From Sporosarcina jiandibaonis (GTDB lineage Bacteria; Bacillota; Bacilli; Bacillales_A; Planococcaceae): DNA of 64,000 nucleotides. The stretch lies in NCBI RefSeq assembly GCF_013184495.1, contig NZ_JAAOIY010000001.1, positions 992,001 through 1,056,000 on the forward strand, in the 5' to 3' direction. This document shows, piece after piece, positions 10,495 through 19,497 of this stretch. A program made the translations under genes and the position numbers. The notes under the pieces are model-generated. The model searched no databases. It saw only the letters and a list, made by a program, of their open reading frames with translations, and was not told the DNA's origin. The first letter of the stretch is position 1, and each line of letters begins with the position of its first letter.

Positions 10495-11052
10495 ATGATA
10501 GTAATGAAAGACATAGTAAGGGAAGGTCACCCAGCATTACGAAAAAAAGCAGAAGAAATGACCTTCCCTTTATCTACTGAAGAGCTTAAACTATGCGATG
10601 ACTTACTCGCATATTTAAAAAATAGTCATGACCCAGCCATTTCTGAAAAATATAATTTGCGTCCTGGTGTTGGGCTTGCAGCACCCCAAGTCAATGTATC
10701 AAAAAGAGCGTTTGCTCTCCATATTACCGAATCCAAAGGCGATCCGTTAAGCTTTATAGCAATTAACCCGAAAATCATAAGCCATTCTGTTGAAAAAACC
10801 TATCTAACATCTGGCGAAGGTTGTTTGTCAGTCGACAGAAACGTTGAAGGTTTTGTTCCGCGTTATTCAAGAATTACTATTAAAGCATTCGACAAAGATG
10901 GAAATGAATTTAAGAAACGGTTACGCGGACTTGCTGCAATCGCATTTCAACATGAACTGGATCATCTAAATGGAATTATGTTCTATGATCATATTGATAA
11001 GAATGAACCTTTCAAGGAAATTCCGGGCGCTATCCCCTTTGATAGAACTTGA
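10495..11052 (+). CDS. def: Peptide deformylase (DefB type)
   Basis: A 185-residue iron/zinc enzyme that removes the N-formyl group from new proteins. The three deformylase motifs are present: GVGLAAPQ (58-65), EGCLS (108-112, Cys metal ligand) and QHELDH (152-157, His metal ligands and catalytic Glu). The insertion before motif 1 (NSHDPAISEKYNLRPG) is typical of the longer Gram-positive type. The ATG at 10495 has AAAGGAG upstream; a second ATG three codons later is less well spaced. The gene runs divergently from ykyA. Confidence 0.96.
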   Translation: MIVMKDIVREGHPALRKKAEEMTFPLSTEELKLCDDLLAYLKNSHDPAISEKYNLRPGVGLAAPQVNVSKRAFALHITESKGDPLSFIAINPKIISHSVEKTYLTSGEGCLSVDRNVEGFVPRYSRITIKAFDKDGNEFKKRLRGLAAIAFQHELDHLNGIMFYDHIDKNEPFKEIPGAIPFDRT

Positions 11053-11086
11053 TTTTTTTGATTTCCTGAATAATCATTGAAGCCAC

Positions 11087-11115
11087 TTGACAGAAAGTTC
11101 AGAATGACTTACACT
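11087..11115 (+). promoter_or_regulatory. Sigma-A type promoter of the 23-residue peptide gene
   Basis: A perfect TTGACA at 11087-11092 and TACACT at 11110-11115 with exactly 17 bases between them, 22 bases before the start codon of the small gene. Confidence 0.8.
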
Positions 11116-11137
11116 TATAGTCAAGGAGTGATCTGCC

Positions 11138-11209
11138 ATGTATAAACGCCTAAAACGCAAAGTGTTGAGACGGCTTAATGGCATACTCGGCAAAAAAACA
11201 ATCGCATAA
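11138..11209 (+). CDS. 23-residue strongly basic peptide, own transcription unit
   Basis: ATG at 11138 opens a frame of 23 codons ending in TAA at 11207-11209. The peptide (MYKRLKRKVLRRLNGILGKK and three more residues) has ten Lys/Arg and no acidic residue, and would form an amphipathic helix. AAGGAG sits about 10 bases before the start. A near-consensus promoter lies at 11087-11115 and a hairpin terminator right after, so the unit is a transcript of roughly 125 bases. I do not recognise the family; it could be a small protein or a small RNA that also encodes one. Confidence 0.7.
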   Translation: MYKRLKRKVLRRLNGILGKKTIA

Positions 11210-11216
11210 TTTTTAT

Positions 11217-11248
11217 AGCCGGCCTATAAAATGGTCGGCTTTTCTTTA
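11217..11248 (+). terminator. Terminator of the 23-residue peptide gene
   Basis: AGCCGGCC at 11217-11224 pairs with GGTCGGCT at 11233-11240 (one G-U pair), followed by a T-rich run. It closes the short unit before rpoY. Confidence 0.8.
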
Positions 11249-11317
11249 TTTTACCTATATATCGTGATACTATATAGAGAATGATTCCAATTGAACGTTA
11301 AAAGGAGAGCAAAAATT

Positions 11318-11527
11318 ATGATTTACAAAGTTTATTACCAAGAAAACGTGCTAGAAGTACCCGTCCGCGAAAATACAAAAAGCATGTACATTGAAGCTGA
11401 TTCAGAAAAAACTGTTCGTGAAATTCTTAAAGGTCGCAACTTCAATATCGAGTATATTCAACTACTTGAAGGAGAGCACCTTGAATTTGAAAAGGCTTCA
11501 CCGCATTTCGAGCTCGAGCAGGTATAA
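11318..11527 (+). CDS. rpoY: RNA polymerase epsilon subunit
   Basis: A 69-residue protein of the RpoY (YkzG) family, a small accessory subunit bound to RNA polymerase in Firmicutes. Length and the sequence pattern ([18 protein letters not shown] at the start, then [17 protein letters not shown]) fit the family. The ATG at 11318 is preceded by AAAGGAG; an upstream TTG in frame at 11291 would overlap that site. The stop is two bases from the rnjA start, matching the known rpoY-rnjA pair and implying translational coupling. Confidence 0.92.
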   Translation: MIYKVYYQENVLEVPVRENTKSMYIEADSEKTVREILKGRNFNIEYIQLLEGEHLEFEKASPHFELEQV

Positions 11528-11529
11528 AA

Positions 11530-13197
11530 ATGAAGTCTATTAAAAATAATGAAACAGGCGTTTTCGCTCTAGGCGGACTAGGCGAAATCGGTAAAAACAC
11601 GTATGGTGTTCAGTTTCAAGACGAAATCATCTTAATTGATGCGGGTATTAAATTTCCCGAAGATGAACTACTGGGAATCGATTATGTTATTCCTGATTAC
11701 TCCTATCTCGAACGTAATGCCGACAAAATCAAAGGACTTTTCATTACGCATGGGCACGAAGACCACATCGGCGGGATTCCGTATTTACTTCGCAAAGTAA
11801 ATGTTCCTGTCTATGGCGGAAAACTAGCGCTCGGTTTACTACGAAACAAACTTGAAGAGCACGGATTATTAAGATCTACGACAATGATTCCAATCGATGA
11901 GGATGACATCATTAAATTCCGCAAAACTTCGGTCAGTTTTTATCGCACTACGCATAGTATTCCAGATGCATTCGGCGTTGTCGTAAAAACACCATCTGGA
12001 AACATCGTGCACACTGGCGATTTCAAATTTGACTTTACACCAGTCGGTGAACCTGCAAATTTGACTAAAATGGCTAAAATTGGCGGCGAAGGCGTTCTTT
12101 GTCTTCTATCCGATAGCACCAATGCCGAAGTCCCGAATTTTACAATGTCCGAACGTAAAGTCGGCGATAGTTTAAATGAAATCTTCCGTAAAGTTGATGG
12201 GCGTATCATTTTCGCTACATTTGCATCCAATATTCATAGATTGCAGCAAGTAATTGAGGCGGCTCAAGAGTTCGGCCGTAAAATCGCAGTATTTGGACGA
12301 AGCATGGACAATGCAATTCGCATAGGTCGCGAACTCGGTTATATTGATGCTCCGAAAGAATTATTCGTCGACACGCATTCATTAAATAGACTCCAAGCTA
12401 GCGAAGTAATGATTTTATGTACAGGCAGTCAGGGAGAACCGATGGCCGCATTATCACGAATTGCAAATGGCACACATCGCCAAGTTCAAATACATCCCGG
12501 TGATACGGTTATTTTTTCATCATCTCCCATCCCTGGAAACACGCTAAGTATTAATAAAACGATTAACTCGCTGTTTCGGGCTGGCGCTGAAGTGTTACAC
12601 GGATCCCTTAATAACATCCACACTTCTGGTCACGGTTCACAAGAAGAACAAAAATTAATGCTACGTCTTATGAAACCGAAGTATTTCATGCCGATTCACG
12701 GTGAATTCCGAATGATGAAAATGCATACAGAATTAGCTGTAGATTGCGATATTCCAGAAGAAAATACATTCATTTTAGGAAACGGAGATGTACTCGCTCT
12801 AACCGCAGATTCGGCTAGACGCGCTGGACGGATTCCTTCCGGGGATGTATATATCGACGGAAGCGGGATTGGCGACATCGGTAACGTTGTCTTACGCGAC
12901 CGTAAAATGCTGTCAGAAGATGGACTAGTTATCGTAGTGGCCACAATTGATAAAAAGAAAAACCGAATTGTTTCAGGTCCGGATATCATTTCGCGCGGCT
13001 TTGTCTATATGCGAGAATCAGGCGTGATGATCCATGATGCGCAACGGATGCTTTCTAGACAATTGCAAAGAAAACTATCAAATTCATCTACAACGATAGC
13101 TTCACTAAAAACTGAAATCGTAGATGTTGTCGGACCCTATTTGTACGAGAAAACAGAAAGAAAACCAATGGTCCTTCCGGTGATTTTGGAAGTTTAA
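11530..13197 (+). CDS. rnjA: Ribonuclease J1
   Basis: A 555-residue metallo-beta-lactamase/beta-CASP RNase with 5'-to-3' exonuclease and endonuclease activity, central to mRNA decay and rRNA maturation in Bacillales. The zinc motif HGHEDHIGG is at residues 74-82, the [11 protein letters not shown] motif follows near 160, and the beta-CASP part contains SDSTNA and the C-terminal HGE region ([10 protein letters not shown]). Full length for the family. No strong ribosome site of its own is visible, so it is probably translated by coupling to rpoY. Confidence 0.97.
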   Translation: MKSIKNNETGVFALGGLGEIGKNTYGVQFQDEIILIDAGIKFPEDELLGIDYVIPDYSYLERNADKIKGLFITHGHEDHIGGIPYLLRKVNVPVYGGKLALGLLRNKLEEHGLLRSTTMIPIDEDDIIKFRKTSVSFYRTTHSIPDAFGVVVKTPSGNIVHTGDFKFDFTPVGEPANLTKMAKIGGEGVLCLLSDSTNAEVPNFTMSERKVGDSLNEIFRKVDGRIIFATFASNIHRLQQVIEAAQEFGRKIAVFGRSMDNAIRIGRELGYIDAPKELFVDTHSLNRLQASEVMILCTGSQGEPMAALSRIANGTHRQVQIHPGDTVIFSSSPIPGNTLSINKTINSLFRAGAEVLHGSLNNIHTSGHGSQEEQKLMLRLMKPKYFMPIHGEFRMMKMHTELAVDCDIPEENTFILGNGDVLALTADSARRAGRIPSGDVYIDGSGIGDIGNVVLRDRKMLSEDGLVIVVATIDKKKNRIVSGPDIISRGFVYMRESGVMIHDAQRMLSRQLQRKLSNSSTTIASLKTEIVDVVGPYLYEKTERKPMVLPVILEV

Positions 13198-13227
13198 CAA
13201 TTAATATAGGTTTGACCCGAAAATAAA

Positions 13228-13268
13228 AGTACAGAAGGAATTTTCAACAATTCCTTCTGTACTTTTTG
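13228..13268. terminator. Bidirectional terminator between rnjA and ktrC
   Basis: AGTACAGAAGGAATT at 13228-13242 and its exact complement at 13249-13263 form a perfect 15-bp stem with a six-base loop and T-runs on both strands. Confidence 0.92.
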
Positions 13269-13376
13269 TTTTTTCTATTCATGTTAATTTTTTGTGGAGG
13301 ATGCCACGCTGACTTTTCTTGGCAGACATATAAAAACCGAACTTTCAAGCACTCGCTATTTTATAATGCAGCTTTA

Positions 13377-14036
13377 TTAATGAAATAATTTCTTCTCAAA
13401 AAGATGAATATCATGATCCGACCCAATAACAATTAATATATCGTCTATTTGAATTTCTTCAATTGCTTGTGGCGATACAACGATGTCATTGCCGCGTTTT
13501 ATCGCAACGATGTTGATACCGTATTTCGCCCGGATATCGAGTTCGACTAACGTCTTCCCTACTAACCTTTCGTTTGCCATTATTTCCGCTATGGAATGCT
13601 CTTCCGATAACTCAAGGTAATCAAGAATATTATTTGAAACCATATTATTTGCAATCCGGATCCCCATATCACGTTCAGGGTGCACTACTTTATCGGCACC
13701 AATTTTCCGAAGCACTTTCGCATGGTAATCATTTTGCGCTTTAACGGTTATTTTAGGCACGCCGATTTCCTTTAACATCAGTGTTGTTAAAATACTCGCT
13801 TGAATATTTTCGCCTATCGCGACAATCACATGTTCAAAATTCCGTATCCCGAGTGATTTCAGGACAGATTCATCAGTTGTATCGGCGGTAACGGCTTGTG
13901 TTGCGATCAACGCATACTCATCCACTCGAGCACTAGAAATATCGATAGCCATCACATTGGCCCCCAATACAATCAATTCTTTTACAATGCTTCCCCCAAA
14001 ACGCCCAAGTCCGATTACTACAAATTCTTTTTTCAT
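13377..14036 (-). CDS. ktrC: Potassium uptake regulator KtrC (RCK protein)
   Basis: A 219-residue cytoplasmic ring-forming RCK protein that gates a KtrB/KtrD-type potassium channel. The N-terminal Rossmann domain has VIGLGRFGGSIV near residues 6-17 for nucleotide binding; the RCK_C domain (about 135-219), where family members bind c-di-AMP, follows. I chose the ATG at 14036 (MKKEFVV), which has AGGAGAGA upstream and gives the family length. It sits next to rnjA as Bacillus ykqB does. A KtrD-type channel partner is encoded at 45298-46656. Confidence 0.92.
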   Translation of the reverse strand: MKKEFVVIGLGRFGGSIVKELIVLGANVMAIDISSARVDEYALIATQAVTADTTDESVLKSLGIRNFEHVIVAIGENIQASILTTLMLKEIGVPKITVKAQNDYHAKVLRKIGADKVVHPERDMGIRIANNMVSNNILDYLELSEEHSIAEIMANERLVGKTLVELDIRAKYGINIVAIKRGNDIVVSPQAIEEIQIDDILIVIGSDHDIHLFEKKLFH

Positions 14037-14169
14037 CCAAACATCTCTCCTAATCGAGTTCCCTGTTGCGAATAGTGTAGCATACAGTCGCGTGTAGCTC
14101 AAAGAACAAAAATACTCGATGCCGCAAATAATGACGGGACCGAGTAATAAATGTCTATAAAAGTAATTC

Positions 14170-14622
14170 TTAATAATCTTTCATTTCATCAAGTACGCGA
14201 TGAATACGCTTTTCGAGCATCTTCATGCCACTACCGCCGGCTTGAAAATGGCGCAGTTTCCCATCTTTGTCGAAAACATAATAAGCAGGCACTTCCTTGT
14301 TGCCAAAAGCATCTCTCAACTTTTGGGCATTATCAACAAAAACTGGTTGTTTAATATCATATTCATCAGCACTCGATTTAATTAAATCTAAATTTAAATC
14401 TGCTGGGGAACGTGGTATATGAACTGCAACGACGTTCAAGTCGTCCATATATTTGTCTCGGAAATGATTGATTTCCAGCATAGTTTCTTTACACAAATAA
14501 CAACTTACTGACCAAAAGTGAATAAGCGTCGGCTTTTTCCCAACAAGCTTTCCTTTTGTAGTCTTGCCATTAAGCCAAGTTGTTGCACCAACAAGTTCCG
14601 GCATCGGCTCACGTAATCTCAT
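14170..14622 (-). CDS. TlpA/ResA-like thioredoxin-fold protein
   Basis: A 150-residue thioredoxin-fold protein of the peroxiredoxin/TlpA type. The redox centre is SCYLC inside HFWSVSCYLCKE near residues 40-51, and the cis-proline loop is EVPAYYVFD near 113. No signal peptide or membrane anchor is visible from the chosen start, so it looks cytoplasmic, unlike ResA. The ATG at 14622 has GAGGAGG six bases upstream; the TTG at 14635-14637 overlaps that site. It may act as a thiol reductase or a peroxiredoxin-like protein; the sequence does not say which. Confidence 0.85.
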   Translation of the reverse strand: MRLREPMPELVGATTWLNGKTTKGKLVGKKPTLIHFWSVSCYLCKETMLEINHFRDKYMDDLNVVAVHIPRSPADLNLDLIKSSADEYDIKQPVFVDNAQKLRDAFGNKEVPAYYVFDKDGKLRHFQAGGSGMKMLEKRIHRVLDEMKDY

Positions 14623-14700
14623 CAAAATCCTCCTCAAGTTTAAAATCCCCCACTGTTTCTTTTGAGATTATTGGAAGGAGTTACTTAGGAATGTTTTCTG

Positions 14701-15024
14701 TTAATTACAGTCGGAGGGTTTTTCGGGCCTTATAGCGCAATATTCACATGAAGGATCGGTGCATGGGCTATCACGCCACTCATCGCACGCCTCGCAATAG
14801 ATCGAATCGAATTCATCGTTATAAGATAATATTCCAAGACAATCGGGGCAGTGATTCGGCAATTCCATGCGACCAATAATTTTTCCGTTATTCGCAAAAA
14901 ATACACCTTCAAATGATTCCATTTTTTCATCGGTCATTTCCAAGTCATCCCAACTTAAACCGAGGTCTTCCATCGTCCATTTTCTATCATCAGGGTCTAA
15001 ATAAAAAACCTTTTTCTTTCCCAT
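14701..15024 (-). CDS. Zinc-ribbon-like protein of unknown function
   Basis: A 107-residue acidic protein. The N-terminal half has the look of a small globular domain (WTMEDLGLSWDDLEM), and the C-terminal half carries cysteine pairs CPDC, CEAC and CTDPSCEYC, most likely one or two zinc sites. The ATG at 15024 (MGKKKVFYLD) has a GGGGGG ribosome site; longer versions of the frame lack one. I do not recognise a named family. It lies beside the thioredoxin-like gene in the same direction, 78 bases apart, so the two may share a transcript. Confidence 0.7.
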   Translation of the reverse strand: MGKKKVFYLDPDDRKWTMEDLGLSWDDLEMTDEKMESFEGVFFANNGKIIGRMELPNHCPDCLGILSYNDEFDSIYCEACDEWRDSPCTDPSCEYCAIRPEKPSDCN

Positions 15025-15202
15025 CGTTCGCCCCCCTTTTCCGCTATATTGTACCATGGAATGGCAAGAATTCAATTGCGAAACGTTCAATAGATTTTGA
15101 TGAATAACCTACTTCCAAAAATTTGTGTCAAATGTGTGTACTAACGAATGAACGTATGGGACAATAACAGGTGAATTAAATTTTATTTCATAAAAAAAGT
15201 TC

Positions 15203-15230
15203 TTGCATTCTACGCTGATTTTCGTATACT
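15203..15230 (+). promoter_or_regulatory. Promoter of potABCD
   Basis: TTGCAT at 15203-15208 and TATACT at 15225-15230 with a 16-base spacer, 60 bases before the potA start codon. Confidence 0.75.
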
Positions 15231-15290
15231 TTAAAAATGTTTGATGTCATTCTAGTAAAAAACGTATTCAGAAAAATAAGGGGGGATCTT

Positions 15291-16397
15291 ATGTCAGTCG
15301 AGTCAATTATTCGCTTTGATAATGTAACAAAAAAATATGATGAGGATACCATAGTTTTAAATAATGTTTCATTTGAACTAGAACGCGGTAAATTTTATAC
15401 GCTTCTTGGTCCATCAGGTTGCGGAAAAACAACTATTCTTCGTCTTATCGCGGGATTCATCGAACCAACTGAAGGAACCATTTTATTTAATGGGAAGAAA
15501 ATCAATGATGTACCTGCAAATGAACGGAAAGTTAACACGGTTTTTCAGGATTATGCCCTATTCCCACACCTTAATGTATTCGAAAACATCGCATTTGGTC
15601 TTCGAATAAAAAAAATAAAAACGGACGAAATGAAAAAACGCGTCAAAGAAGCTTTAGCTTTTGTAAACTTGGAAGGATATGAAAATCGAGAAATCTCTGA
15701 GATGTCTGGCGGGCAACGACAACGAGTCGCTATTGCACGCGCAATAGTCAACGACCCTGAAGTCATATTATTGGATGAACCATTATCGGCCCTTGATTTG
15801 AAACTAAGATCCGAAATGCAATATGAGCTTCGCGATTTACAAAAAAGATTGGGAAAGACTTTTATTTTTGTTACTCATGATCAAGAAGAAGCTCTTGCGA
15901 TGTCAGATGAAATTTTCGTGCTTAATAACGGAGAGATTCAACAATCTGGCACACCTCTTGATATATATGACGAACCATTAAATCGTTTTGTTGCAGACTT
16001 TATCGGAGAATCTAATATAGTTCCCGGGATTATGATCGAGGACTTTGTAGTTGAATTCACGGGTAAAAAATTCGAATGTGTTGATGCTGGACTTAATCCG
16101 AACGAAAATGTTGATATCGTTATCCGACCTGAAGACCTTGTGTTAACGACAGTCGAAAAAGGCAAGTTGACAGTTACTGTTGACACGCAATTATTCAGAG
16201 GCGTCCATTATGAATTATCCACATACGATAAAGACGGAAACGAATGGCTCGTTCACTCAACTAAAAAAGCTGAAGTCGGAAGTTCTGTCGGACTAGATTT
16301 CGTGCCAGAAAATATTCATGTCATGCGTTTGAATGAAACAGAAGAGGAGTTTGACGCTAGACTCGAATCTTATGGAGGGTCAGACAATGAACGCTAA
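15291..16397 (+). CDS. potA: Spermidine/putrescine ABC transporter ATP-binding protein
   Basis: A 368-residue ABC ATPase that powers polyamine import. Walker [10 protein letters not shown] near residue 41, signature SGGQRQR, Walker B VILLDEP and the H-loop VTHDQEEA are present, followed by a TOBE-type C-terminal domain (about 240-368). The ATG at 15291 follows a GGGGGGA site; the frame continues upstream without a better start. The gene overlaps potB by 11 bases, the first of several overlaps in the operon. Confidence 0.95.
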   Translation: MSVESIIRFDNVTKKYDEDTIVLNNVSFELERGKFYTLLGPSGCGKTTILRLIAGFIEPTEGTILFNGKKINDVPANERKVNTVFQDYALFPHLNVFENIAFGLRIKKIKTDEMKKRVKEALAFVNLEGYENREISEMSGGQRQRVAIARAIVNDPEVILLDEPLSALDLKLRSEMQYELRDLQKRLGKTFIFVTHDQEEALAMSDEIFVLNNGEIQQSGTPLDIYDEPLNRFVADFIGESNIVPGIMIEDFVVEFTGKKFECVDAGLNPNENVDIVIRPEDLVLTTVEKGKLTVTVDTQLFRGVHYELSTYDKDGNEWLVHSTKKAEVGSSVGLDFVPENIHVMRLNETEEEFDARLESYGGSDNER

Positions 16398-17211
16398 GCC
16401 TACCCGTTTCTTGTCATTTGTTCCTTATGCGGCTTGGATTGTTCTATTTGTAATTGCACCAATCGCGCTTATCACATACTATTCTTTTTTCGACTTGGCC
16501 GGTAATTTCACATTAGAAAACTATCGGAATTTCTTCACATCAATCTATTTCAAACTGATTGTCAATTCATTTTGGTATGCATTTCTCATCACATTTTTCT
16601 CATTGCTCTTTGCATATCCAACTGCGTATTTTTTGACGAAAACGAAGCATAAACAACTTTGGCTATTGTTAATCATTATTCCATCTTGGATCAACTTACT
16701 CTTGAAGACATACGCCTTCATCGGACTATTTGGTCTCTATGGACCGATTAACGCATTTCTTGAAATGGCCGGAATCGGACAACATCAACTACTGTTTACT
16801 GATTTCAGCTTTGTTTTCGTAGCGGTATATATATTTATCCCGTTTATGATTTTGCCAATTTTTAATTCGTTAGATAAATTAAATCCGGCGTTGATCGATG
16901 CAGCGCAAGACCTTGGCGCAAATGCATGGACGACATTTTCACGCGTCACCTTGCCATTGACGATGAACGGTGTTAAATCAGGGATTCAAGTCGTTTTCAT
17001 CCCTGCCCTTTCGTTGTTCATGATTACGCGACTCATCGCTGGGAATAAAGTAATTACATTAGGTACGGCTATCGAGCAGCAATTCCTTGTCGCTCAAAAT
17101 TGGGGGATGGGATCGACGATTGCTGTGTTCCTCATTCTATTCATGTTCATAATCATGCTATTCACGAGTGGTTCTGAAAAGGGGGCGGCCGGCAGTGGGA
17201 AAATTAAGTAA
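16387..17211 (+). CDS. potB: Spermidine/putrescine ABC transporter permease
   Basis: A 274-residue integral membrane permease with about six helices and the cytoplasmic EAA loop ([22 protein letters not shown]) that contacts PotA. The ATG at 16387 lies inside the end of potA and is served by GGAGGG eight bases upstream. It overlaps potC by 17 bases. With PotC it forms the membrane channel of the polyamine importer. Confidence 0.94.
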   Translation: MNAKPTRFLSFVPYAAWIVLFVIAPIALITYYSFFDLAGNFTLENYRNFFTSIYFKLIVNSFWYAFLITFFSLLFAYPTAYFLTKTKHKQLWLLLIIIPSWINLLLKTYAFIGLFGLYGPINAFLEMAGIGQHQLLFTDFSFVFVAVYIFIPFMILPIFNSLDKLNPALIDAAQDLGANAWTTFSRVTLPLTMNGVKSGIQVVFIPALSLFMITRLIAGNKVITLGTAIEQQFLVAQNWGMGSTIAVFLILFMFIIMLFTSGSEKGAAGSGKIK

Positions 17212-17995
17212 ATTACCTAAACTATATCTAGCGTTTGTGTTCATTATTTTATATACGCCAATCTTCTACTTGCTTTATTATTCTTTTAACTCTGGTGGAA
17301 CGATGTCTGGCTTTGAATCATTTACATTTGAACATTATGCTGCCGTTTTCGAGGACACCCGCCTTATCATGATTTTGATTAACACGATTGTCGTCGCTTT
17401 GTTATCGGCGCTCGTTTCCACAGCAATTGGCGTTTTGGGTGCTGTCACGATTACGTTCATTCGGAAAAAGGCTTTGAGAAATGCTATTCTTTCGATGAAT
17501 AACATCCTGATTGTTAGTCCAGACGTTATTATCGGGGCATCTTTCTTAATTTTATTTACTTTAGTGGGTGTGAAGCTTGGCTTCGCTTCGGTATTAATCT
17601 CGCATATCGCTTTTAGTATACCGATTGTTGTTATTATGGTGTTGCCAAAATTGCAGGAAATGAGTCCGTCGTTAATCGATGCAGCAATAGATCTCGGTGC
17701 ATCTAGGCGCGATGTGTTGACTCGAGTGATTATCCCTTTTATAAAACCCGGGATATTTGCAGGATTTTTCTTAGCCCTTACTTACTCGCTTGATGATTTT
17801 GCAGTAACATTCTTCGTTACGGGCAACGGTTTTTCAACGCTGTCAGTTGAAATCTACTCCATGGCTAGAGCCGGAGTCACTTTAACGATCAACGCTCTTT
17901 CTGGTTTAATATTTATCGTGACACTTTTACTCGTATTCGGGTATTATGCCATTAACCGAAAATCCAAAAACCCATTTTCGGGGGTGAGAAAATGA
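17195..17995 (+). CDS. potC: Spermidine/putrescine ABC transporter permease
   Basis: A 266-residue membrane permease, partner of PotB, with about six helices and an EAA loop reading LIDAAIDLGASRRDVLTRVIIP. I chose the GTG at 17195, which has AAGGGGG upstream inside the end of potB; another GTG at 17168 would add nine residues. Its TGA overlaps the potD ATG (ATGA), so translation of the last three genes is coupled. Confidence 0.93.
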   Translation: MGKLSKLPKLYLAFVFIILYTPIFYLLYYSFNSGGTMSGFESFTFEHYAAVFEDTRLIMILINTIVVALLSALVSTAIGVLGAVTITFIRKKALRNAILSMNNILIVSPDVIIGASFLILFTLVGVKLGFASVLISHIAFSIPIVVIMVLPKLQEMSPSLIDAAIDLGASRRDVLTRVIIPFIKPGIFAGFFLALTYSLDDFAVTFFVTGNGFSTLSVEIYSMARAGVTLTINALSGLIFIVTLLLVFGYYAINRKSKNPFSGVRK

Positions 17996-19065
17996 AAGAT
18001 ATTATTCGTGTATCAGTCGTGATTTTGGCCGTTTCGGCTATTCTGATTTTTATCAACGCAAAGCTCGCCAATACTGGCGGAGCATCCGGCAAAAATTCAA
18101 TTACGGTTTTTAATTGGGGAGAATACTTGGATCCCGCTCTTCTTAAACAATTTGAAGAAGAAACAGGCATTAAAGTTATTTATGAAACATTTGACTCCAA
18201 TGAAGCGATGATGACCAAAATAGAACAAGGCGGAACTACGTATGATATTGCTGTTCCATCGGAATATGCAATTGAAAAAATGAAAGAATCTGATTTGCTA
18301 ATACCAATCGACAAAGCCAAACTCCCAAACCTTAAAAATATCGATCCTTATTTTCTTGATTTGGCATTTGATCCTGAAAACAAATTTTCTATTCCTTATT
18401 TTTGGGGAACTTTAGGCATTGCATATAATCCCGAGTTGCTTGATGGACAAACATTTGAAAGCTGGGAAGATTTATGGGATCCATCACTTGAACAAGAAGT
18501 GGTTTTAGTTGATAGTGCTCGAGAAGTAATTGGCATGGGGTTAAACGCTCTTGGCTATTCTTTAAACTCAACGAATATTTCAGAATTAGAGGAAGCCGCT
18601 GATAAATTAAGAACACTTCAACCGAATATTAAAGCGATTATTGGCGACGAAATAACGCAATTAATGGTTAACGGCGAAGCTGCTGTTGCTTTAACTTGGT
18701 CGGGCCAAGCTGCGGATATGATGTGGGATAATGAAGATATCGACTATGCAGTGCCCGAAGAAGGTTCAAATTTATGGTTTGACAATATGGTCATTCCTCG
18801 AACTGCGAAAAACATCGACGGCGCTCATGCTTTTATTAACTTTATGTTAGATGCGGAAATTGCTGCTCAAAACGCGGATTATGTCGGTTACTCCACACCT
18901 AATTTAGCAGCGTTGGATTTTATGGATCCAGAAGTAATCCAAGACGAAAGATATTATCCTGATGAAGAAGCAAGGAATCATCTTGAGGTCTATAAAAATC
19001 TTGGTCTTGAGATGCTCGGAACCTACAACGAGCTATTCCTCGGTTTGAAGATGGATTTGCAATGA
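17992..19065 (+). CDS. potD: Spermidine/putrescine-binding protein
   Basis: A 357-residue extracytoplasmic solute-binding protein of the PotD family (ITVFNWGEYLDPALLKQFE is the family signature near the mature start). An N-terminal hydrophobic segment (about 5-25) directs export. Unlike most Gram-positive binding proteins it has no cysteine after that segment, so it appears to be held by an uncleaved helix rather than a lipid, or released. Last gene of potABCD. Confidence 0.93.
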   Translation: MKDIIRVSVVILAVSAILIFINAKLANTGGASGKNSITVFNWGEYLDPALLKQFEEETGIKVIYETFDSNEAMMTKIEQGGTTYDIAVPSEYAIEKMKESDLLIPIDKAKLPNLKNIDPYFLDLAFDPENKFSIPYFWGTLGIAYNPELLDGQTFESWEDLWDPSLEQEVVLVDSAREVIGMGLNALGYSLNSTNISELEEAADKLRTLQPNIKAIIGDEITQLMVNGEAAVALTWSGQAADMMWDNEDIDYAVPEEGSNLWFDNMVIPRTAKNIDGAHAFINFMLDAEIAAQNADYVGYSTPNLAALDFMDPEVIQDERYYPDEEARNHLEVYKNLGLEMLGTYNELFLGLKMDLQ

Positions 19066-19070
19066 ACCAC

Positions 19071-19100
19071 AACCACCCTAACTTGGGTGGTTTTTTGTTT
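19071..19100 (+). terminator. Terminator of potABCD
   Basis: AACCACCC at 19071-19078 pairs exactly with GGGTGGTT at 19085-19092 and is followed by a long T-run. Confidence 0.9.
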
Positions 19101-19123
19101 TGGAACGGGCATATTCCTAAACT

Positions 19124-19397
19124 AAACACGTTATCGAGAGAAGGAAACGCTTTGGTCAAACTAGGCAATTATCGAAACTAGGAAGCATTTTGGTCGAACT
19201 TGGAAACGTTCCCTGACAACTAAGAAACGTTCGCATGAGAGAAGGAAACGTTTTGCCCAAACTAAGCAACGTTATCGAAACTAGGAAATGTTTTGGTCAA
19301 ACCTGGAAACGTTTCCTGACAACTAAGAAACGTTCGCACGAGAGAAGGAAACGTTTTGCCCAAACTTGGAAACGTTACGCGATAACTAAGAAACGTT
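19124..19397. repeat. Tandem array of 14 AAACGTT monomers, 21-base period, with 103-base higher-order repeat
   Basis: Monomers of the form AAACGTT-seven variable bases-AACTAAG/G start at 19124, 19145, 19166, 19183, 19204, 19225, 19246, 19267, 19286, 19307, 19328, 19349, 19370 and 19391. Eleven of thirteen steps are exactly 21 bases; the others are 17 and 19. The monomers from 19166 to 19246 recur from 19267 to 19349, mostly at a distance of 103 bases, so a five-monomer block has been duplicated. The array fills most of the 432-base gap between potD and the MFS gene. A further AAACGTT lies at 19471, just before that gene. Confidence 0.85.
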
Positions 19398-19497
19398 CAC
19401 CTTAAATAAGCTCTTTCGTTTATGTAAAGTGTAATCGTCATCGACATATGATAAAATTCTTTGTAACTCGAAACGTTTTAGAAAGCTGGGATGCGTT

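Noticed and set aside
19124..19397. CRISPR array
   Set aside because: The monomers are contiguous 21-base units with partly conserved bodies, not identical repeats with unique spacers, and no cas gene is present.
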